Below are positions 12,301 through 21,300 of a stretch of 64,000 nt of DNA, piece by piece. The position numbers and the translations under genes are program-made. Under the pieces are notes generated by a model. That model was not told the origin of the DNA and searched no databases. It saw only the letters and a list, made by a program, of their open reading frames with translations. The stretch is from the NCBI RefSeq assembly GCF_910592395.1, contig NC_088321.1:3660001-3724000 (forward strand), read 5' to 3'. Origin of the DNA: Lineus longissimus (lineage: Eukaryota > Nemertea > Pilidiophora > Heteronemertea > Lineidae). How positions within the stretch are numbered: the first letter of the stretch is position 1; every line of letters begins with the position of its first letter.

Positions 12301-15300
12301 CGTGTCAAAAATCAGACGACTTGCCTGAAGTATCTGAAAATACATGTAAGTACAGTAGAACCTCCCTTAGCGGACACCTCTCTATAAAGGACACCCTCTC
12401 TATTATATCAGAAATTGCACACCTTGCCTAAAGTACAGTAGAACTTCGCTATTGAGGACACCCTCGGGACTGACAAGTGCTGTCCTTTTTAGAGAGGTGT
12501 CCTGATTAGAGAGGTCAAATTGAATGCTTGGTCAAATTGAATGCTTACAACCAATTCTCGACCAAAAGTAGTGTCCTATAAGAGAGGTTGTCCTTAATAG
12601 AGAGGTGTCTGCTAAGCGAGGTTCCACTGTATGTGAAAATAAGTAACAAAATGGTTAAAATGAAATAAGCACAAATTTGACATTTTTCAATATTTGGCTG
12701 AAAATGGGTTTTTTTCACACTTTGTCCAATTCTCACAAAGTAAGTAAAATATTGAGGTGAGAGCCAAGCGTAAACTAGGACTCTATCAGATCTATCATAA
12801 ACAATATTGGGCAATGTTTTCATGCAAGTAGGAGGAAACCTACGCTATTGAAGAGAGTCACCCTCTCTGTTTCTGAGTGTACCCGTACGGAATGGGAATT
12901 GAACCTGGGACGTCAGAGGTGACAGGCGCTGTTGATTCCACTGCGCCACTCTGACGGCCGCAGCAAAGTGAGTAGTTTTAGATATTTTTGACTTAAAGGT
13001 GTATGCCGTTCGTAATTACTGGGGGTCTAAGAAAATAGAAATGCAGTGATACACAATGCCGGAGTGAGTTATTATGCATGCAAATTTGTTGAAACTTGGT
13101 ATTTATAGTACTTGTATATCTGTCTACACAACGGCAATGCAGACATTTTCAATAAGCCCACATTGACGCAACTGGAAATTTTCAAATTCATATTCACATT
13201 TCACTTTTTTTACGAACCTAGGCCTTTAATATTAACATTTTGTTCAACATGTTCAATTGCACAATTTTCCGCATGAAATCTCCAGCGCCATTTTTTTCAT
13301 GAAATAGACAGAAGACAACAACGCCGGGGATATCACTGTACATTTCTTTACGACTCTCACCTCGTTAAGAGCAAGTTGTCTCTCTGCTGCATTCAAGTCG
13401 TGCATGTTGATTTCTTTGAGTATGACCAGGGAGTCGTCGTCACGTTTCCGGTAGAGGACGGCCGCACCATATGCCCCTAGAAGAAATTAACAATTAATAA
13501 TAACTAAACGTATTTATAGTGCCAAAATCTACCTGAAGTGATCAATGACACTTTACAATTACTTACTTACTTACTTTTTTGTACAATAAGTTAATAGAAT
13601 AAGTCTAATGCCTGTAGCGATGAAAGAGGAAGGTTTTGAAGGGAAGCTATGGGAATGATTCCCCATTCGACCGACAGTTACATGAAAGAGGAAGGTTTTA
13701 AAGGGAAGCTATGCGAATGATTCCCCATTCGACCAACAGTTACATGAAAGAGGAAGGTTTTAAAGGGAAGCTATGGAAGGTTTTAAAGGGAAGCTATGGG
13801 AATGATTCCCCATTCGACCAACAGTTACATGAAAGAGGAAGGTTTTAAAGGGAAGCTATGGAAGGTTTTAAAGGGAAGCTATGGGAATGATTCCCCATTC
13901 GACCAACAGTTACATGAAAGAGGAAGGTTTTAAAGGGAAGCTATGGAAGGTTTTAAAGGGAAGATATGGGAATGATTCCCCATTCGACCAACAGTTACAT
14001 GAAAGAGGAAGGTTTTAAAGGGAAGCTATGGGAATGATTCCCTATTCGACCAACAGTTACATGAAAGAGGAAGGTTTTAAAGGGAAGCTATGGGAATGAT
14101 TCCCCATTCGGCCAACAGCTACAACCTTAACATCTACGTAAACTGCGTATTCTTAAAAACAACTGTGGCTCTTGGTTTTATAAATAAACAAACATTAATG
14201 AGTGAAATGGATGATCTTAATTGCTTATTTTTGAATCAAGTATGCCGCCATCTTGGTGGATTTTAATCTGCTCTCTCCTCCAAACCGAGAGCCAATGACG
14301 TCATTGATGCAGCCATTGTGACAATCAGCTGTTCGAACAATGGCGAATGCTTGGAATGACAGATGACAGTTCTTCGATTTCTTCGGGTTCTTCGTCGACG
14401 TCCGGTGATGAATCCTTCGATTACAACCGTGCATCAGCAGAAGAACGAGCAGGTCTAGTTCCCCATGCGTTTGAGCCAAGGTACCGGGGTAGAAAAAGGT
14501 CTGGAAACTTAGTGGAAACGAGTAGTACTCGCCTTGATGAAAAAACCCCACTGCATCCATGACGTCATTCGCCCGGGAGATTTGAACAAACATGGCAACC
14601 CCCGCAAACTGCTTATTAAATGCAATTTTCTGCACTATCTAGGAATATTCATCACATCCTTGGTGTAGAGTATTTGTTTGTCATGTAACTTGGTATGTAT
14701 TTGTTAAAAAAATATTATTTTGCTGCATCAATTTATTCCCATAGCTTCCCTTTAAGGCTGTTCTTGAAGACCGGGATACTGTCATTTTCCCGTATAGGAC
14801 GCGGGAGGCCATTCCAAAGTTTTGGAGCAGTGCAAGAAAAAGCCCGGCTCCAAAATTAACCGACCTGCTTCTTGGTCGCGACAGCAGTAGGCCACTTGCA
14901 GAACGAAGTTGCCGCCTCAGCTGATAAAAAAAAAATCAATGAAGGAGCTAAAATAATCAGGGCCAGAGTTGTTGAGACACTCGAAAACAAGCAAAAGCAC
15001 CTTAACCCTTTAACTGCCGAATATATTTTTCATAATTTTCAAACTTTCCAATGACCTGTTTTGAAAAGACTGCAGCTTGAAACGGAGAAGAGTTCCATTC
15101 CTCGAAACCGCCATCGACACGATCACCTGCACGCCATCTATCAGTAGGTGGGAAAACTGCGTAGTTTTTGTTGAGGCAGGTGTTAAGAATTTCCTAACAA
15201 GGCCGATGTTTTTATTACTAATTAATGAGGGTCTGTCGGATGAGACAAAAAGTTGTACCTGAGTGTCTTAGCCAGGACAAGTAAAAGATCCCACATACAT

Positions 15301-18300
15301 GTAGGTGGACAGTAGCATACAGTAGTCTAGTCGAGCTAGCTCATTTTGGACCTTAACCGGAAACAAATTGCAACAGAAATTATTCCACTGGCACTGCCAT
15401 TCATTCAGGGAATGAATAATTATTAAAAGAGTTATGTCGCAATGTGGCAGAATGTATGGTGATCGCACTGATGACCGCAATGTGGCAGAATGTATGGTGA
15501 TCACACTGATGACGACCTAGGTCGCAATGTGGCAGAATGTATAGTGATCGCACTCATGACGACCTAGGTTGCGATGTGGCAGAATGTATGGTGATCGCAC
15601 TGATGACGACCTAGGTTGCGATGTGGCAGAATGTTTGGTGATCGCACTGATGATGATCTCGGTCGCAATGTGGCAGAATGTATGGTGGTCGCACTGATGA
15701 TGACCTAGGTCACAATGTGGTTGAAAGTATGGTAAGTCAAGTAATGGGTAATTGAAAGCCATGGCTTCCAAAACTCAAAGATGCTTGATTGAACTCGGGG
15801 AGCTAGAATCTTCACAAATACACACCCAACAAATGATATTGCAACTCTGTGACCAATTAATATACTTTCAGTTTTGAAGTATCCAGTTGTGCAGTGAGTG
15901 ACCGGCGTATTAAGAGCCTGATTTACCCACCTTTCCCAACGGTTCTGATCTTCTCAAAGCCGGCCATTGACTGCTGGTAATGTCCGCTCCATCCACGGAG
16001 ACACTCAAGACGGAAGTAGAGCTCCCCAACCGTACTGGAAAAAAGTCCATAAGATTTAGTTCCGTGGATTTTTAGAATTACACCAAGCAGGTTGTCCGTA
16101 ATAGAGAGGTGTCCACTAAGAGAGGTTCTACTGCAGTAGAATCTCTCTATTAAGGACACCCTAAGGACTGACAAGTGCTGATCTTAATAGAGAGGTGTCC
16201 TGGTTAGAGAGGTCAAATTGAATGGCAACAACCAATTTGGGACCAAAACTAGTGTCCTTAATAGAGAGGTTGTCCTTAATAGAGAGGCATCACTAAGGGA
16301 GGTTCTACTATATGCTTAAATTTACCATTCATGTTCTCACCTTTTTGAGGACGGGTCTTTGACCAGCTCTGCTCCGACAATGTCTCGAGACAAACCAACC
16401 GACACCTGAGGAAGAAAAGTCGACAATGAAGACCTGAAAAACCCGACATTTTTTTCAGACATTACGTTATTCAGCCCCTGACCTCGCAGTTAATAATAAA
16501 ATTCAGGGGTCATACTAAACAGCGTCCACCAGGTTTAAAAGCATATGTGACCCGTTCCAGCAAAACCAGTCGCATGTCGCTCTGAGCTTGGCAGGTTGAA
16601 ACAGACTGTTTGTTCATTTCACGATTGTCTGCCTTTTGTGAAATCTGACGACATCAATTTCTTCTATTATCTCCTGGTGTCATCTAGGCTCATCTTATGT
16701 GCGACATGCGACTAGTTTTGCTAGAACAGGTCACATATTTAAAGCCATCAAGATAAAATCTAATATTCATAAACGAAATAAGCAGGACATTTTCTGATCG
16801 TTTCATGACATTTGTGTGCTAGATTAGCAAGTTGTTGTCTAAAATGTACCAGCGTTCACTGGTCACCCAGTCGGTGGCCTTGTTGGATTTGACTTGGAGG
16901 AAATGATAGGGCTTCCCTATACTACAGGGGCCTTGTGATTTTAGACAACATCTCCCTTATTTTACACCCAAATGTCATGAAATTTTCAGGAAATGTGTTC
17001 TATGGTGTACTTATTCCATTTATGGCTTCTAAATTTTATTTTGATGACTTGATACCCGACTTTAAACCTGGTGGACGCTGTTTAGGATGACCGGAATTCA
17101 GGCCTAGCCCAATACATGGTCTATTGTCTTTCATTGTCTTTAAACAAAGTCCGTTTGGACCTTGGTCTAAATTCCCATTGTTCTACTGACTTATCAAAGG
17201 GTTTAAAGGACAAATCATGATCACATGGACCCCCAAGAAACAGCTTTCATGGAGGTTGATACGCTTAAACACGAAAATGCAAATAAAGGTATATGGGGAC
17301 CCTCACCCCCTTATTTGGGCCCAGGGGATGTTCATTGTCCCGTTTACAGTAGTGAACTTCCAGTAATTGAAACACAGTGGAACATCTCTAAGCGGACACC
17401 TCTGTAATTAGGACACCCTCTCTAAGACACTGATTTTGGTCCCAAATTGGTCATTTTCACCTCTGTTATCAGGTCACTTCTCTATACTTCCTTAGTCATC
17501 TTCGTCCCTAGTGCTGGGACATAAGGCCTTCACCTCACTACAAAGCACATCGACTCTCAGACCCAAGGGTGTCCTTAACCTCTTGAATCCCGGTGACCGA
17601 CCAGTCGCTTATTTTGAAATACATTTTTTTTCCAACGACCGACAGGTCGGTCTCAGTGATATTTTTATTCCCTTGAGCTGGGACGCTAGCTTATTGCTTG
17701 TTTTAGCGTGTATGATGTACAGTAGGGTCAGTTAGAGCATGCCTGGGTAGATGGCGCCTCGGTACCAGACTTTGGCGGTTGTATGCGGGTGCTATACATC
17801 GTGAAAGTCAGACACAATTACGCAACCACATGACCACCCTGGGATCCCGGGATTTTCAAGTTCTGGGATTCAAGAGGTTAATAGAGCGGTTCTAAAGTAC
17901 CTGCATGGTTACTTACCCCCAGCAGAGCCTCTAGCTCCTTGACGATGCCCTGTCCGCCATCTTGTCCCTGAGCGGCGTTACATGCCAAGAAGTCGAGGCG
18001 GAGGTTCGCTGCCTCCTTGTTGCCATGGAGACTGAAGAGTTTGGAGAAGAAGCCACGAATACCTGCGTGGTCAAGGACGGTATCTTTATTGAGCTGTAAA
18101 TTTAGAGATTCAAAATTGAACATGGAAGACGGAAGTGTAGAACCTTTTTTAGCCACATCATTTTCAATGTTGTCAGGCCAAGCTGGCTACCGAGTGGACT
18201 GGTTATCACTGGCGATGGTAGCCACTGAACCAGTTCATTGTTAAGGTCAGGTCAGTGCAGGGTTGTTGCTGAACCTTTTTTAGCTGCATCATTTTCAATG

Positions 18301-21300
18301 TTGTCAGGCCAAGCTGGCTACCCAGTGGACTGGTTATCACTGGCGGTGGTAGCCTCTGAGCCAGTTCACTTTTAAGGTTAGGTCAGTGCAGGGTCGTTAC
18401 AGGGTCGTTACCTTTTTTAGCCACATCATTTTCAATGTTGTCAGACCAAGCTGGCTACCCAGTGGACTGGTTATCACTGGCCGTGGTAGCCACTGAACCA
18501 GTTCACTGTTAAGGTCAGGTCAGTGCAGGGTCGTTGCTGAACCTTTTTTAGCCACATCATTTTCAATGTTGTCAGACCAAGCTGGCTACCGAGTGGACTG
18601 GTTATCACTGGCCGTGGTAGCCACTGAACCAGTTCACTGGTAAGGTCAGGTCAGTGCAGGGTCGTTGCTGAACCTTGTTTAGCTGCATCATTTTCAATGT
18701 TGTCAGACCAAGCTGGCTACCCAGTGGACTGGTTATCACTGGCCGTGGTAGCCACTGAACCAGTTCACTGTTAAGGTCAGGTCAGTGCAGAGTCGTTGCT
18801 GAACCTTTTTTAGCCACATCATTTTCAATGTTGTCAGACCAAGCTGGCTACCCAGTGGACTGGTTATCACTAGCCGTGGTAGCCACTGAACCAGTTCACT
18901 GTTAAGGTCAGGTCAGTGCAGGGTCGTTGCTGAACCTTTTTTAGCCACATCATTTTCAATGTTGTCAGGCCAAGCTGGCTACCCAGTGGACTGGTAATCA
19001 CTGGCGATGGTAGCCACTGAACCAGTTCACTGTTAAGGTCAGGTCAGTGCAGGGTCGTTGCTGAACCTTTTTTAGCCACATCATTTTCAATGTTGTCAGA
19101 CCAAGCTGGCTACCCAGTGGACTGGTTATCACTGGCGGTGGTAGCCACTGAACCAGTTCACCGTTAAGGTCAGGTCAGTGCAGGGTCGTTGCTGAACCTT
19201 GTTTAGCTGCATCATTTTCAATGTTGTCAGACCAAGCTGGCTACCCAGTGGACTGGTTATCACTGGCGGTGGTAGCCTCTGAACCAGTTCAATGTTAAGG
19301 TCAGGTCAGTGCAGGGTCGTTGCTGAACCTTTTTTAGCCACATCATTCGAAATATCACTTGTAGTACTTCATTTTGAACTTTTTGTATCTCTTTTGCCAA
19401 AAGTCTATAGGGCAGAGACATGTATTCATCCACAGGCAGAAGTGTGGCACTGACACATAGTCCGTACTGAACTGTGAAGCTGTGGTAAATACATGACTGT
19501 GATGGGTGAAAGTGGATTTATTCTTCAATCTTTGGTGGATTCTTAATCTACAGAGCCAGGCCATAACAGGGATATACTTTTTGATAATTAATTTAAGGAT
19601 ATATTGTCTCACTGGCCAGTAGAACTTGTATTCTAATAGGCCCATATCAGTCCGTGAGTGACGATTTGATGGCAATGCTGTCCCAAATCAATTTTTTTCT
19701 CAGGCAATCGGTATTGGAATGCTTTGAATTTTTACTATTATTTCGATAAAAGCCTCTGCATAACACATATAAAATTTGGTGGGAATTAAAGCACCCTTGG
19801 TGTACTTTTTTCACCAACGTATATTCATTAAAATGTACACAGAATGTACACGCTGGCTAATAGAGGTCTCTGGCCTATACACTACATATAGGAATGCCTG
19901 GAAATCTTCAGGGAGATGCTGGAAAAAAATGTGTAGACCCGCAGGAGCTAAAGGGTTAAAAAAACAAAAAGGGAAATTTTATGGGTTTTTGCCACAGGCC
20001 GCTGACCCCAGCGCGGTTGTCTGGTGCCCCTGGTTCAACCTAGTGCCTCATGACCTGCTCATAGTAAGTAGCCCCGAATAACCTACCTTTTCCTCTTTCC
20101 CTCACAACTGTATCACGCCCAACGGGCTATTTATGCTATTTATCATAGTAAGTAGCCTCGAATAACCTACCTTTTCCTCTTTCCAACACAACTGTATCAC
20201 CACGCCCACCGGGCTATTTATGCTATTTATCATAGTAAATAGCCACGAATGACCTACCTTTTCCTCTTTCCCACACAACTGTGTCACGCCCACCGGGCTA
20301 TTTATGCTATTTATCATAGTAAGTAGCCTCGAATAACCTACCTTTTCCTCTTTCCAACACAACTGTATCACCACGCCCACCGGGCTATTTATGCTATTTA
20401 TCATAGTAAATAGCCACGAATGACCTACCTTTTCCTCTTTCCCACACAACTGTGTCACGCCCACCGGGCTATTTATGCTATTTATCATAGTAAGTAGCCC
20501 CGAATAACCTACCTTTTCCTCTTTCCCACACAACTGTATCACGCCCACCGGGCTATTTATGCTATTTATCATAGTAAGTAGCCCCGAATGACCTACCTTT
20601 TCCTCTCTCCCACACAACTGTATCACGCCGACCGGGCTAATTATGCTATTTATCATAGTAAGTAGCTCCGAATAACCTACCTTTTCCTCTTTCCCACACA
20701 ACTGTATCACGCCCACCGGGCTATTTATGCTATTTATCATAGTAAGTAGCCCCGAATGACCTACCTTTTCCTCTTTCCCACACAACTGTATCACGCCCAC
20801 CGGGCTATTTATGCTATTTATTATAGTAAGTAGCTCCGAATAACCTACCTTTTCCTCTTTCCCACACAACTGTATCACGCCCACCGGGCTATTTATGCTA
20901 TTCATCATAGTAAGTAGCTCCGAATAACCCTTACATTTCCTCTTTCCCACACAACTGTATCACGCCCACCGGGCTATTTATGCTATTTATCATAGTAAGT
21001 AGCCCCGAATGACCTACCTTTTCCTCTTTCCCACACAACTGTATCACGCCCACCGGGCTATTTATGCTATTTATCATAGTAAGTAGCTCCGAATGACCTA
21101 CCTTTTCCTCTTTCCTACACAACTGTATCACACCAACCAGGCTATTTATGCTATTCATCATAGTAAGTAGCTCTGAATAACCTACCTTTTCCTCTTTCCC
21201 ACACAACTGTATCACGCCCACCGGGCTATTTATGCTATTTATCATAGTAAGTAGCTCCGAATAATCCCACACAACTGTATCACGCCCACCGGGCTATTTA

